A stretch of DNA of 64,000 nt, taken from the NCBI RefSeq assembly GCF_020740795.1, contig NC_067282.1:144942858-145006857 (forward strand), read 5' to 3'. Position 1 is the first letter of the stretch. Every line of letters starts with the position of its first letter. The translations under genes and the position numbers were made by a program. Of this stretch, positions 1-14,549 are shown one piece after another. The DNA is from Apus apus (lineage: Eukaryota > Chordata > Aves > Apodiformes > Apodidae). Below the pieces are notes generated by a model. The model worked only from the letters and a program-made list of their open reading frames with translations, was not told the DNA's origin and ran no database searches.

Positions 1-1407
1 TTGTCCCTGACTGACCACGTAAATTAGCATGCTGCAACAATGTCCCTGGTGTCTTCTGCAACTCTGCTGCAGAGATTTCTTGGTGAAGAAGAAAACATAC
101 CTCTCTATGACTTTATTCCTTAATTACTTGCCTGTCATAAGTAAGTTTAATTACAGAGTAATATTTCCTTTCTTCCATCCTATCTATGTAGTTGATACAT
201 TCATTGAGAAGGGTTTCTTTCTTCAAATATTCAAGGGCAAGATGCTCAGGCACTGGTATAATTGAATCAAAGCCACAATGGCATAAGACTGATTTATCCG
301 AGCTGGCAATTTTGCACTGAAAATTATAAAGGAACACATCCTATTCCTCCTAAGTCTCTGATCCCAAAGCAAGGAAGAAATCTGTTCTGCCCTCAAAGAG
401 ATATGAAAAGTACTGCCATCAGTTCAGACAAGCAGTGCATTGAAAACTCTACACTTTCCAGGACTTTGATGTGTTTAATATCATCTTCTGTAGTCACCCT
501 GCACCTCCTCACCTTGTCCTTTTCCATTAGCTTCTGGGAAGTTAATAACACTGTCAAAACAATCAAGCAGTTACTAGACAGTTTCAGTTTCTATACCTTT
601 CCCTGATCCTGTTTTACTTTCAGAGCAAGTGTACTGTCTATATACACTGGAGACATAGATTAATCTCTCTATGGGAATCATTGTTTGGCCATGAACTGTG
701 TTACTTTAAAGTAATTAAAATTTGGAGAAAGTTGCAGTTGTGAATAAAGGAGAATGCTAATGAACTGGAGCTCCTTCTCAATCCATAAGCTCCCAGGAAA
801 GTTATTCTAGTTGAGGGAAAAGCTCACATTCAAATTAGGTTTTGGCTGAAGCTAGGATTTGTGTTTGAGTAGTGGAAATAAACAGTATATCTAAAATTAG
901 AGATGATCTTAATATTAACCTAATGCTCAAACTAAATCAATTTTCAATTAAGAAAAGATGTGGTTCATGTGTGCATTTGTCCTTTTGTTATTTATCCATA
1001 CATGAAAATATCAACTGAGCAAAATAGACTGTTCTCATCAATTTAGTTCAAAGAAGAGAATAAATAGGATCTTTCAGAAATATCAAGGAAAAAAGTGCTT
1101 AACATTTCAAGGAATTATGCCAACAACACTTCAATTTCTTGCAAGCAAAGAGCTATTCAGTAAACGAATTTTTATTGCATTTTATTTCATTGTGACAAAA
1201 TAAGTGATTTTCATGAGATTTTTAGTAGGGTTTGTTTACCAAAGTTGAGATAAAGTCAATTTCTCTTCAGCCAGAATTCTGAGCTGTTGGATGTTTATCT
1301 AAATTCATTTAAACACTCGGAGGGTCACCTCCTGCAAATTCAATTAAAAAAAGAAAAAAAAATGTTTAAATGTCCAAACAGGTCACCCACTCTACATGAC
1401 ACTATGA
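1..1407 (+). other. AT-rich DNA, probably CHRM2 intron; nothing recognised
   Basis: No gene, RNA or repeat family recognised. Only short chance reading frames occur. Confidence 0.6.
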
Positions 1408-1478
1408 GATTGGGAAGGCAGACAAGATGACCTCCAGAAGTCCCTTCCAATTTCAACCATTCTGTGATTCTATGATTT
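1408..1478 (+). mobile_element. CR1 LINE, short 3' end fragment
   Basis: A gatgacctccagaagtccc block is followed by ccattctgtgattctatgat, which is the avian CR1 3' terminus with its octamer tail. Only about 70 bases remain, a heavily 5'-truncated copy. Confidence 0.85.
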
Positions 1479-4400
1479 TTTTAAATTTTTTTTTTTTCAT
1501 TGCTAGTATCCTAAGCTCACCCTGGTCTTTAAATAAAGTACAGTATTTGCTCTTTTTAATTCAGATATCGGCACTGAAAATTAAAGACTGTAATCCAGCC
1601 ATCTGGCACCTTCGCTGGTGATGCATTAATGTGTCTCACGATTTTGATGGTTAAGCTGGTATGTGTATTTGTGTGCTTCTAATTTTGTGTGCAAAGACTC
1701 TAATTTGCATTGTCAAAACACTTATGGAGTGTCGAGTAGCTACTCAATGTTGAAGTTGCAGGACAACAGCTCTGCAGGGCAGTATTGGAATTGCTGAAGC
1801 TGCTTGTAGCATTACTTCTTTGAATGAAAATCCATGAATGACAGTAGCAGCTTTAGTGCCAGCCTTTTCCCAGCATCCTTAACAGGTGAAGTAGCTATGC
1901 AAAGAGTGGGTAGGCTGGCATCCCCGCTTCTAGTAGCATTTAGCAGTCATTGGTAATTCAGTGACCAAAGCCTTGGTGGCAGGGGGATATGGGCCTCAAC
2001 AAACAGTAAAACACACATCTATCTCCTCTTTTTTTTAGCAGGTTTCATTCATTTTAGGCTACAGCCCTAGGATTTCTGTGTCCAGAAACTGCTCATCCTA
2101 GCTAAACATCAAAATTGGCTTTCAAGTATTGGCAAAACCCAACTACTCATTTAGGCTCACTGAGTGTTTATAGAGTTTGAGTTCCATTTTATTAACCAGT
2201 AGAGTTGAGGAAATGTCCAAGACACAGCAGCAATGAATGGAGGCAAGTGGAGCACAGAATTGGGATATTAAGTGTTCTTCAATTCTTCTTCAATTATCAA
2301 TTAAAATAATGTATCCTTCCACACTCCCATGCCTGCTTCTAGTGATAGCATAAGGAGAGTCCCTGCAAGCGTTGGTGGGTGTACTCATTCATTCATCATT
2401 TCCATGCAAACATGTCTGAATTCCCTTGCATGATAGAACCAGTTGCAAATATGTACCTTTCCACAGTTAAAGAGCTGTTGACATCAGCTAATAGAAACAA
2501 AGACAAATAAGCAGAAAGATTGCAGCAGCAATTGTGCAAGAACCCATCATTGCAAAGCATTTGCAAAGAAACAGTGACTTCCACAGGATAATTTACATGA
2601 CACCTACCTGAACTGTGCTGTTAAACATTTTCTGGAGTTTGTGTCAATAGATGTTATTATAACTGATAGCCTCTACTGCTCCTACCAAGTTTTTGTTTTA
2701 ATAGTTCCTTGAAACTGTCATAAGTGAAAAAAAAAATGCTTCTCATCCTATGCCAGAGGAAAGTGTGAGGATGGATTATGGGCCCAGCTCAGTCAACTAG
2801 ACACATGGAAGAATCAGAAATATTTCTATTTTGTAATGACACTGTCCTAAATTTAACTTCAGTGTATTTTTTCCTGATAAAGTATTCAAACTAGAAAGAC
2901 ATGAAAATATTTCTGTCCAGGGTCAAATACACGAACACACACACTATATACATGTAGAGATACATGTATATGTACTTACAGAAATACTTGAAGGGAAGGT
3001 GTGAGTGAATTGAGTTATGAGACATGAAGCCCGGCTCACCACTGCTTTATTTCAGTGTTATGCTGCTGTAATATAATTTATTTTCATGTACACTTGCCAA
3101 TATAAGAGTGCATTAATACAGAAAGTGTCTATATGCATTGCTCTCTGTATCTGCAAGTTGAGGCAGAAAGCACTCCTTTGGGGGCTACAGGAGTTTCCCC
3201 CTGCCTCAACATCCCTTATCAGTTACACAGCTGAAATCTCCCAAGTTCAAAAGCAAAGAATTTTAATCAAACTGCTTAATCTGAATAACCCCTGAAGAGA
3301 AACTGCAGTAATAGATAATAGAATTGTGGCCAGGAAAATGAAAACCTGTGGCCAGGTTTTAAAAAGAAACACTAGAAGTGGAAAAACAGCTTTGGAGGGA
3401 GCTATGTTGCACTGACCAGCCCTCTCTTGTGGGATTTTAGCAATTTAATTAGAAGTCTTTAAGGTTTAGCAGCTCATTGTTGAAAATACCCCTCCATCCT
3501 ACAATGCCTGCTGTTGACACATAATATCTAGTTTTGAATAATCAGGATTTATCTGTGACTCAGAGGGCAATGAGCCTGAGGCTCTCACATCTGCTGAAGA
3601 GCACCTGAGGTTTTAAAAGTGGAGCAAAGATAACCCATGGAGATAAATGAACACCAGCATCTAGTCCTGGTATGGGAGAAGAGAGGGAAAACAACTGTAC
3701 ATGGGAATTGTTACTAAAGGGACTTGCCCCCAGAGGAGAAGCTGTCTCCTCAGGGCATACTGTGGAGTTTCTGCAGTAAAGAAGTTTCAGTGTTGCTTTT
3801 TTAGCCTTTGAGAAGACTGCATGAATCTGCAGAGAGGCAGGTGAGAAGGAGTTGATTGGGGAGGCAGGGGCTTGGGAATGAAGAGGTTGTCTAATCCAAC
3901 AGATGGTATACTTGCAGTGTTTTCCTCAAGCAAATTCCTCTAGAGGAGAATTGAGCTTGAGTTTGAACCATAATAAAAAAAGTGTTATGAATTTAATCTG
4001 GTTGGGGTTGAGGGAGAGGGGCACTACTGGTCTCTTATGTATCTGAAGTTGTTATGTATGCTGATAAAACTGATATTTCTCAAATGGTAAAATGTTAGGG
4101 ATGCATTAGTTTTTCACATAAAGACAGAAAAAAAATGAAGTACCAGGACTTGAACTGTGAGAGTATATGCATTTTCCCTTGTTCGCTATGGCAGACCTCT
4201 CCATTTTGATTTCCCTTTACTTAATCTTAAATGTAACAGATAAATGTAAAAAAAAACAAACAAAAAAAAACAAACAAAAAAAAACCTTATATTTCACCCA
4301 GTTTTCACTGGAAAGTCTAGTTTGTTTGAAACAGGCTCCATATTTGCAAAAAATGGCATATGAGATGATAAGTAGTAATCAGATTTTGACTATGTTGTGA

Positions 4401-7400
4401 AACATAAGTCAGAGGTATGTTGCATAGGTAGAGCTTTGCAGAGACCTGCTTACATTGCTGTGTAAATTTAAAGCCATGTAGTTACAGAAGAGCTTTCGAA
4501 ACTGGTATTTATGAAAGGCCCTTGTATACAAGTGATTTTCTGAACTGTAATATATAACAATATTCTACACAGTCAGCAGCAGGAGCAACTAAAACCAAGC
4601 CACGAAAATGCAGTTGTGTTATTTCCAAACAATGAAGGGAGATAGAAGCAAGGCAGACAAAAATTTCTAATATGGAGCTGGGCAACCCAAGAGGATTCAA
4701 AAGTGAATCTAAGACCAATGTTAATTTAGAAAATGAAATGGCTTCTTGATGTTTCTTGATATTTCACTATGCAGTTTGGGAACATCTGAAAGTATGGGAG
4801 CTGCAGCCTGTAGCTGAATTAAAGAAAAAAACAAAATCCCAATTATAGCTTACTTTGTGGCCAAATTCTTCAATCACATCTGATCTGGTTTCCCTGTTCT
4901 GACATCCTCAGATTTAATCACTAAAATATGAAAAATCCCATTCCAGTCTTTCAGATAGCTTGGCTTACAGGCAGCACCATGGGGGCATCCTTCTGCCTCA
5001 CCTGGATTCATTCCCACTATTAACAATCAGCATAAACCTGCCACTTTCAGGACAAGTGGGAGGTTGCCTGCCAGCAAGGAACACTGCAGTGTTTTTTACA
5101 GGCCAAAATAAACAGGAAAAAAGAATGGAGGAGGTAAAAAATTTAATTAAAAAATTTAAACTTCTGTCACACACAAAAGGTCAGTGTAATTAAGCCAAAA
5201 CCTGTTAATACATATGTATGTAGCCTCTGCTGTCATCAGACACAAACTTACAGGGGAAGTGTCTATTTTGGTTTTGTCAGAGAAGATGCATATGGCAATG
5301 TCTTTGAAAACATCACTTTCCATTTCTTATAGACACAATACCCAAAAGAAGCATTTGTGCCTAAAATTAGCTGGCCCAATGACTTATGTGATCAGTGCAG
5401 AAAGGTAAGCTCCTCTCTGGAGAGAGAAACAGAGAAAGCACCTAATTTATGTGCTCAGAGCCACCTCACAGAGGCTCCTCTTTCCTTTGGCTCTACAGAA
5501 GACTGCAGAGACAAGCCAGATAATTCACATGGCTGTAAGGAGGAGCAATGAATTCCCCTCCACCCTGCTCATGTCTCTGTGCTCATATATTATTGTAGTT
5601 TCTCAGGGAACATCATCAGTGCAGGGCTAACTCAGGTTACCAAAGATGGAGACATGCAATTAAAAGCAATAAAATCTCTGTGGCTTATTGAGTTACATCT
5701 CATCAACTGATTACAGGTAACTTGTTAAGCTTCAATAATTCAATTGCTTCCAGTCATGTGCACGTACCCTTAGAGGCATCTTGATTCCCCTGGAGCTGGC
5801 CTCCCTGGGGCCAATATGATCACTCTGCAAACACTGAAGCTGTGGCGAGAGATTGGCTAGTGACACACTCTGTGCAGGGATTAGCAGTGACTGGCTGAAA
5901 TCCCCCTTGTGGGTTTGAAAATAAGCACTACTCAACCTTTAGCCTGGGCCAGCGACAAACCAGTTAATTCAGCTCTGCTGCAATATGGCAGACTCCCAGA
6001 TAAGCAATACACTATGCAATTCAGTTCATTCACCAACACAGATGCAAAACACAGAAAGGTGTCTAAATCACCACTTAATTCAAGTTAGAGACTTCTCTGT
6101 ATGTGCAGGAGCTGAGCCAGGAACAATGCAGGAGTTATACCTTATGCTAACACTCTTCTGAGGACAAGCCCTCCTCAGAGAAAGATCAAACTGCAGTGAC
6201 TTATAGCCTCTTAACACTCAAAAAATAACACTCACAGGATTTTTTAATGCACTTTAATTCACATCGTTAACTGATTCTGCTTGCCTTTGCTGTGAGTCCC
6301 CAGGTAGCCGAGGTAGTTAGTGCACCACAAGGTACTGGCCTGCTATGGCAGAGATGAGATGAAGCCCCCTTGAAATCTGAAAGGCAGCAAGCATTTTCCC
6401 ACAGAACTCTCTCACCCAAATAAGCCTAAGTAATTCAAATAAGCCAAAGTAATTGAGACATCTAATTTCATCAAATTTATTTTTTTCTTGTTGTTGTTAA
6501 AAATGACATTCCAGTTCCACAAATGTTTACTGCACTCAAAAGCAAGATTTTGCTTCCTATTGTCAAGGTATTAGGCTACATTTCCACATCATAACCAACA
6601 TTTTATCTTCTTTTATTTCCCTCAGTATTAAATTAAAAACAACAAAAAATAAAGACAGCATTATCATAATTTATCAAAAACATTTTCATGAAAAAGAAAA
6701 GTAGACATAGATAACAAAATATGTTAAGCAGTATGTTAGCAGTAATCCCTGGCCCAAGATAATTAAATGAAATTAAGTGAATTTCTGAGTTCATGCAGAA
6801 GACATGGTATCTTCCTAAAATACACAAATCTTCAAAATTCCCCTTCTCCAACCTGTTGTAGTAAAAGTGCTTGCTTGTATATGCTTGCATGGATGTGTTC
6901 GATACTTTTCTTTTTAAGGAAAAGATTTAGAATACCAAGAAAACAAAACAAACAAATGAACAAAAAAGAAAGAAAAACCTCAAAAAAAACAGGCTGTTTT
7001 TCCTGTAACATGTTCTAGAATATTTCAAGTAGAACATGTCAAACAGTACTTTTTTTTAATATAAAAAGAAGCCCAACAGGTATTTGCAGTTGTCGGAAGC
7101 ATTGTAGGTGTTTTTGAATGGCAAACTCATCAGCCTTTTGAGATAAATAATCTTGTCTTTGATCAAGAACATAAATATTTTACAGTAAAATATTTTTAAA
7201 ATGAGATTGTTTTCGACTTACTTTTATGTGAAAATTGTTGAGATGTCAAAATTTAATCAGTGTGGGTTGAAACCAAATTATTAAAATTTCCCACAGAAAG
7301 ACAATGTAGTTTTCCACATTTCTCTGCCTGAGAAGCTATTTGAATTAATGTGTGGTTTTACAGCATTCACACTTTAAAGTAGTTGAATATGCTCATGTTC

Positions 7401-10400
7401 TTTAAGACTTGGCTTATGTTCTATATAAGCAAACTCTTTTTATCTCCATCGTTCACTTCTCCTCAGAGCCTACACTGTCAAAGTAAAGGTTTACATTAAT
7501 CATGATATAGTTACCAAAAAAAAAAAAAAATTGCATAGAGAAATCCAAATAGAGATGTCTGTTTATCTTAAGTTCAATAATACAGGATTCATTAATAAGC
7601 AGCAAATGTACAACAAGGCAAAAGAAATAGTTGCAAGCAACATTTAATTAAATTGAAGGTTCTCACTGTGGGAAATTTTACTGTCACTAAAATCTTGGCA
7701 AGATTTAAAAATAAATAAATGTGCTTGTATGAACTACATGTGGCATCCATTCTTTTTTTTAGAAATTGGTTGATTACAGAAGATAACAAGGTACATGGCT
7801 GGAAACTTGGGGCCTGATGCCATTGTCACTACAGTATGTGTAGAGCTTTCAGGATGGAAACCCCTGTCCTTCTATGATCCCACTACTATAAATGCCAAGG
7901 GTGCTTTGTTAGTGACCTTAAATGGTAACAGAATAAAACAAGTTTTATGCAGTTTCTGGGAAATACCTTCTTTAATTCAATGGCAACCAAAGTGGCAGAA
8001 AAGCTATTGACCTTTTCCAGCATGGACCAAAGGCCAAGTAGATGCTTTATTTCTCATCTTTACTCCTTCAATAAAATTAACCTCAACAGTACAGGACTCT
8101 GCGGACTATAATACAAACTGACAAGGAAGAAAAAAAACAGAATTGTTTATATTCTTTACCCTGGTTTGTTACTGCCTTTTGTCTGGCACATCTACCATGA
8201 CATACTGTCAAAAATAAGCCACCAGTAAGAATTCAGCACTCACACACAAAGGCAATAGTAGGTTTTCACTGGAGAAAAAGTAATTTTAACAACTCTTACC
8301 AGTTTCTGATTTGTACAACATAAAAGTAATAATACCTGCAGAAGAAGTGGAGCAATCTAATGACCAACAGCCCTATTTTGCAACGCGCCCTATTTTATCT
8401 TACACAGTTTGACAAAGCCCCAAACTTAAAACTATTGAAACACAGTGGAGAAGATCCCTGAGTTCTTGTAGTTGTTTCCATTTTGTCTCTCTCTCTTCTT
8501 CATTTCTGGAAGTCCAGTCTTTGGACCCAAGTGCAATTCTTAATAGTAAATAAAGTCAAACTTGAATAAGTTCCCCAAATGAACGTCTTGAAAGAAGAAC
8601 AATTTTCTCTCCTGTGATATACTTCTGACAAAGTATAATTAAAATATTTTCATGCTGACTTGCCTGCTCTGTCTGCCTCTCCTGAATGATAAAGTCTACC
8701 AAGCTATTATTTGTCTCCACATTGTGTGAGGAAGGATTAAGCCATTCAAGTGTTCAACATCAGTAAATGACCTGAAGCTCCATAAAACCATCAATTATTA
8801 TGCAGTTAAAGATGTCTTAGTGCTCCCTGAGGAAGCTGGAGTTTTATCTTCATTCCTATGGTGATGGAGTGTGGGGACAACTGTCTCCAGAGACAGAGAT
8901 AACATGTATGACTAAAATGTAAACTATGGGACTGTGCAGAAGAGGGGGTTTGCTCAGTTCTGTATTTGGATATACTGAAAGAAAAAATGGAACCTAAGTT
9001 AGCACAGAAGAAGGTGTCTTACTTAGATATGTGAAAAGATGGGCTCTTCTGCTAAGCTAACTTGGGCTGACACAATGGAAGCATTCGGGTCGCATAATCT
9101 TTAAGATTGTTTGATGGAGCAACCAAAAAGAATTGTAATTAATTTGAATGTAGGGGTGTCTGGCTGAGCAACAGGCAGCTGGGAGTCCTACTGACTGGGA
9201 AATGGAGCCCTGCTCAAAGCCATATCATCAGTGTATTTTTTTGGCTGGTAGGACTCTATTAGCTTCAATGCATCACTGCCCATTTACAGCCAAAAAGGAT
9301 CTGAAATGTCAAGTATACAGATGTATCACTAACTTCTCTTTACAGCCTCTGGTGTCTCAGCATTATGGCTCTCAGACCTGGAAGCACAGGAATGACACTT
9401 CATATACAACTGGGGAGTTACCACAGGCTTCATCGTTAATACTCTCCACCATTCTCAAAGCCTTTTCCCTAAGTATAAAAACAGTTGGAAATAAGAACAT
9501 AACATATTTGTATTTAATGGAATTGCATATAAGCCTCAATGTAATTATAGATACAAAAAAACCCCAAAACAACCCAAAAACAGCAAAAAAGCTACTAACC
9601 TTAAATTACGCAGCAAAATAACAGAGGACATCTCAAAATTAATTCTAACTAATTAAAAGCATTACTCAGTAAATGAAGGATTCATGATTCATATTGTTCA
9701 AGTTGCCAAACATTACCTCAAATTATAGATTGGGCACATCCTTTCACCACTATTAATAATTGCAATTATGTCAGTGTAAGTAGTTTCAGCTACAAAAGCC
9801 AATAAGTTATCCTCTCCAAGCCTTCTAGCCATATATTCCAGACTAAGCTAAGGTCCCTAGAGCACACAAGGGTGCAGAGAGAGAGTACATTTTTTCAAGA
9901 AAGCAGCATCTTTGGCTGAGCTAATGGTCTAAGGCAGGCTGAAAGTTTTGCTTGGTTGGGGTGATCTCAGCACCACCTGTTCTAACCAGTGTTGCACCTT
10001 AGGAACATAGGACTTGCCCAATGAGTTTCTAACCCTTCCTCTTAGTGCCTGATAGCACTTCAAATAAACTGATCAGACACATCAGAAGCTCCTAAACAAA
10101 TAGGTAGCTGATACTAGAAATAAATTAATAGCTGATACTAAAATAATAATAATAATAAAAATGTGTGTAAGTCAGACTGCTCAGAAATTACATAAACCTG
10201 AAATCCAGCCACAGGTGAGTTAGAGGACCAGCATGTCACCTTCCCCTACACCTTGCAAACTTGTATTATTAACATTTTACATACATTCACTATAAGCACA
10301 TAATTTCACTACTTTTTAAATGCTGATGAATCCTTGATTATAAAATCTCTCATGGCAGTGAAGTCTGCAGCTGTATGTGCAGTACATGAAAATCAGTCTC

Positions 10401-11560
10401 CTTATACCAGACCTGTATCTGTGCAGTTTCAAATCTCGCTAATGTCCCCTATTAGAGAAAGATGGGGCACAATAAGTCTCCAGTTTAACTTCTGTTTGGC
10501 ATGCAGTGCCTTCCATGTAAACAGTGTATCTCCTTTTTTGGTCCAAGGTAGAGATTGGCAGTAGCTGATCTCTCAGTAGGTAAATTAAATAAATCTTGGT
10601 AAGGAAAGAAGAGATGAAAGACATTTTGATCTGAAATGTTCAGAAAGAAGAATCTTAACTGTGTGTAGCCATTACACAGCTTGAAAATAGATAGAGTATT
10701 TTGTGGTAAAGATTGGAACAAATATTTTCTTTCCCTTGTAGTTAAGTTGCTTCTTTATTTATTTACTCACTTACTTGTTGGATAACAGGGAGCATTCAGG
10801 CTAACTGTTGAGGTAATGAAAACTATAATTGAACGAGGGTATGAAAAAACAATTTAAGTTGTGCTTGGAACTTTTCTAGCAGAGAATTTTTCATGACTCA
10901 ACAGAAGAGCAAGGAGCTAGAAAGCTCCTTCTACAGTAAAGAGAAAAAGTCTCTGCTTGCTGTCATGCCAGGATTACACAATGTGAATTTTGTGGAGGTG
11001 TAGAAGTATCTGCTTTAGGATTTGAGATTAATTAAATGTTTTTATTTGGGTTTTTGAAATATATTAAATAGAAAGGTTTATTGATCTTCCTAGGGCTTGG
11101 CATGGTTCAGTTCCATTAAGTGCTAAAAATCAAGGCACCCTTTCTTAATGTTGAAAGATTGAAGAGGACAATGTCCCCTCACTGCTGATTGAAATAGATA
11201 CTGAACTATCAATACAGTTGTCATCACAGCATTTGACTGATCTTTTGTTTCAGTTTGACTCAGGGTGAGAAACTGAGTAACTGCTTTCATTGAAATTTCC
11301 ACTATTACCTTCTTCAGCAATGTACTTGATTTTTTCTCATTTCTTTGTTCCCCTTCTCCTTACAAAACATAAAAAATACCCTTTTCCCTCCCAGGCAAAT
11401 GTTACTACTCTAGTGGAGTACTGGCAAATTTACAGTCCTCACTAATAGGCAAACTCTTTTCCTGTACCTACTCTCAACTATGTTACTACTGCACACTACT
11501 CACACTATACTATAGCTTTTATTTTATTAAGGTAGCTACTTCTTTGGCATCTCAAATAAA
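1479..11560 (+). other. AT-rich DNA, probably CHRM2 intron
   Basis: About 10 kb without a recognisable gene or CR1 copy. It has low-complexity tracts, including A/C runs at about 4247-4285, an A tract near 7516-7530 and AAT repeats at about 10143-10158. No reading frame exceeds 139 codons and none resembles a known protein. Confidence 0.6.
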
Positions 11561-12432
11561 TCATAGAATCATAGAATGCTTTGGATTGGAAGGCACCTTA
11601 AAGATAATCTAGTTCCAACCCCCCTGAGTGGGCAGGGACACCTCACACCAGACCGGGTTGCTCAAAGCCCCATCCAGTCTCTCCTTGAACACTTACAGGC
11701 ATCCACAGGGGCATCCACAACTTCTCTGGGCAACCTGTTCCAGTGTTTCATCCCCCTCTCAATAAATAATTTCTTCCTAATGTCTAACCTAAATCTCCCC
11801 TCTTCCAGTTTGAAGCCATTCCCCCTTGTTCTATTGCTCCATGCCCTTGTAAAAAGTCCCTCCTCAGCTTTCCTGTAGGCAGCCTTCATGTACTGGAAGA
11901 CCACTATAAGGTCTCCCTGGAGCCTTCTCTTCTCAAGGTTCAAGAATGTGAAACCTCTCAGCCTGTCTTTTGGGCTCCAGAACTGGACACCGCACTCCAG
12001 GTGGAGTCTCATTAGAATGAAGTAGAGGGGAGTGGAGTGTGACCTGCTGACCACACTACTTTTGATGCAGCCTAGGACGTGGTTGGCTTTCTGGGCTGCA
12101 AGTGCACATTGCTGACCCATGTCGAGCTTCTCATCAACCATTACCTCCAAGTTCCTTTCCTCAGTGTTGTTCGCAATCCATTCTCCAGTCCAGTGTCCAC
12201 ACCATTGGCAAAGATATTAAAAACACCAGTCCCAGTACCAGCCCTTGAGGAATGCCACTTGTCACTGGTCTCCATTTGAACTTTGAGTCATTGACCACTA
12301 CTATTTGTGCACGACCAGCCAGCCAATGCCTTATCCACCGAGTGGTCCATCCATTGGATCCATATCTTTCCAATTTAGATATCAGGATGTCATGTGGGAC
12401 AGTAATGCATTATTGCTTGATATGCCAAGGTA
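11561..12432 (-). mobile_element. CR1 LINE, 3' part with ORF2 remnant
   Basis: The copy starts with tcatagaatcatagaatg, the reverse complement of the CR1 tail. Minus-strand translations at 11662-12150 and 12161-12373 read as the end of CR1 ORF2: [37 protein letters not shown] and [11 protein letters not shown] segments. The reverse transcriptase catalytic FADD region is absent; the reading passes from SGIPQG to the VDEKL part with about 70 residues missing near 12160-12210. The 5' limit is blurred. Confidence 0.9.
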
Positions 12433-14104
12433 ATGTGTTTGAGGAACATCCAGTTGCAGTCATCTACTCCACAGTAACAAAACAAAAAGTCTGGGGAATA
12501 CATTATGAGAAAACCCTGATTATTTTAAGACACAGTTTATTTGCTGTTAACTGGCTGCTGCTGCTGATTGTCTCCACTCAAATCTTCAGTGTATGCAGAT
12601 TTGACTTTTAGCCCAGCACAAGATGAACGGGCAGCATTAGAGACATGAAACTTGCAGCTGAACATAATAAAAAGCATCTCACAAGGGAGGATGGCTGGTC
12701 AGCTTTATTGCCATGATGTTTACTCCACTCATTTCAAGGTATTTATAACATACTTGATAGCTTGTCATTTTTCTCCAGATAAGGTTGCACAATAAGTCAT
12801 GTAGGGGAGATGAGGCAAAGACGAGAGACTGGAATGCTCCCTAGAACTGGATAACAGAGACAAAGTGGCACAGTTCACTGTCTGACATGGTGGAGATTCA
12901 TGCTCCCCAGGTACCCAGTTGAGATGCTTTGGTTAGGATCCTAATAGACATCAGAAAGAAAGACTTCAGGAGGCTTATTTGGAGCTCTGAAGAGCCAAAT
13001 CACTATGAAAGAACCTTGTGTTATTCATTCATTGCAGAGCTGAAGATGAGTCTTTTAACTTAGATTCTTCAATTAAACATCAACTGCTATAGGTTAGAAA
13101 ACTCTCTCCTCCATCCTTCCTTTGTTCTGCAGTAATTAACTACTAAATCAGTAGCCATCACTAGAAACCAGGCATTGAACTGCATGAAGGCACAGCAAGA
13201 CCCTACACCTCTGTCATGATACCATTTTATCTGTGTGGCTTTTATTTCTATCCACGGGCAAGGACCTTTTCCTGTTCTATCCCCTCTGACTTTCATGTTT
13301 TCTCACTCTTCACTTCTTTAATTCCTACAATTTAGTTTCGTATTCCTGAAGAGGAGAATGCTGACTATGTTCCTGAAATTTCAGAAAAGGGAACTACTCA
13401 TTTGTCACCCTTCACAAGGCTGAAAATGTCAGTAACTGTTGTTATCACCACCGTTATAGTCGATGCAATAATGACTGAAGCATGAAGGTGGCACTCTCAG
13501 TCTTGCTTGCCAACACAGATGAAATCTCCTCTAAGCTGACATATGCCACATGTCTCACTTGCAACATCCTTCCCTGTATGTTCTTCTCTATTTCCAGATA
13601 GATTTGAAAATAATTTTAATTGTAAAATTTGTAAAGCTTTGTATACAGTTCTGACAAACAATAAAAGCAAGACAACACAGCTAGGTGAACTAACCAGATC
13701 AGGCCAGAGATCAGAAGTCCTTGATGCTTATCAGATGTTCTTCAAAAGTCAAAAACCTTACTAAAACCCTTACTAGACATTATTACATTATCAATCTGTT
13801 TCTGGTAATATCCTGGAAACATCTCATAAGCCACTGTCTGTCACTGACAGTAATAGTGAACATGAGTTATTACTGCTTGGATTTTTCTAAAGACAGGAAT
13901 TACCCGACTGCTGAAAAATATTACTCCTCTTTGTAGCCATGCGATGAATGCAGCACAACATAGTTTCCGGGGACAATCCAGAACAGATTCTTTCCTTTGA
14001 GCCTGAAGTCCACTACACTGGAAAATATTGAACTGGAATGACTGAAAACCTCTGTTGTGACAGCTTGTGTCCCGTGGAAACATGCTAAACAGAATTACTC
14101 TGCC
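12433..14104 (+). other. Intronic DNA between two CR1 copies
   Basis: Nothing clearly recognised. The last 300 bases before 14105 lie where the ERV pol would continue on the minus strand. An open minus frame at 13841-14107 was inspected, but I could not match it to RT, RNase H or integrase. Confidence 0.5.
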
Positions 14105-14545
14105 CAAGCTGGTGAAGGGTCTGGAGAATAAGCCCTATGAGGAGAGGCTGAGGAAACTGGGATTGTTTAGTTTGGAGAAGAGGAGGCTGAGGGGTGATCT
14201 CATTGCTCTCTACAACTGCGTGAAAGAAGGTTGTAGGGAGCTGGCCTCTTCTCTCAAGAGAATAATGACAGGACAAGGAAATGGCCTGAAGCTGCATGAG
14301 GGGATGTTTAGGCTGGATATTAGAAAGAATTTCTTTACTAAAAGAGTGGTTGGATAGTGGAATAGGCTGCTGAGGGAGGTGGTGGAGTCACCATCCCTGG
14401 AAGTGTTTAAAAGAAATGTAGATATAATGCTTAGCAACATGATTTAAACACTGAACAGGTAAATTAGGTTATGGTAGGGGGGTTTATGTTATGGTTGGAC
14501 TTGATGTTCTTCAAGGTCCTTTCCTACTAGGATATTTCTATGATT
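14105..14545 (+). mobile_element. CR1 LINE, 3' part, next to ERV pol
   Basis: The copy runs from an ORF2 C-terminal segment ([35 protein letters not shown]) to a tail tatttctatgattcttg. It is 5' truncated at about 14105 and lies in sense with CHRM2. The left neighbour is unrecognised DNA; the right neighbour is antisense ERV RT, so it probably inserted into the retrovirus. One in-frame TAG breaks the reading near 14355. Confidence 0.9.
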
Positions 14546-14549
14546 CTTG

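Noticed and set aside
11662..12373. Open frames that look like genes
   Set aside because: They are the minus-strand ORF2 remnant of a CR1 copy.
13841..14107. Minus-strand open frame as continuation of ERV pol
   Set aside because: It is in the right place, but I could not match it to RNase H, integrase or the rest of RT, so I left it unassigned.
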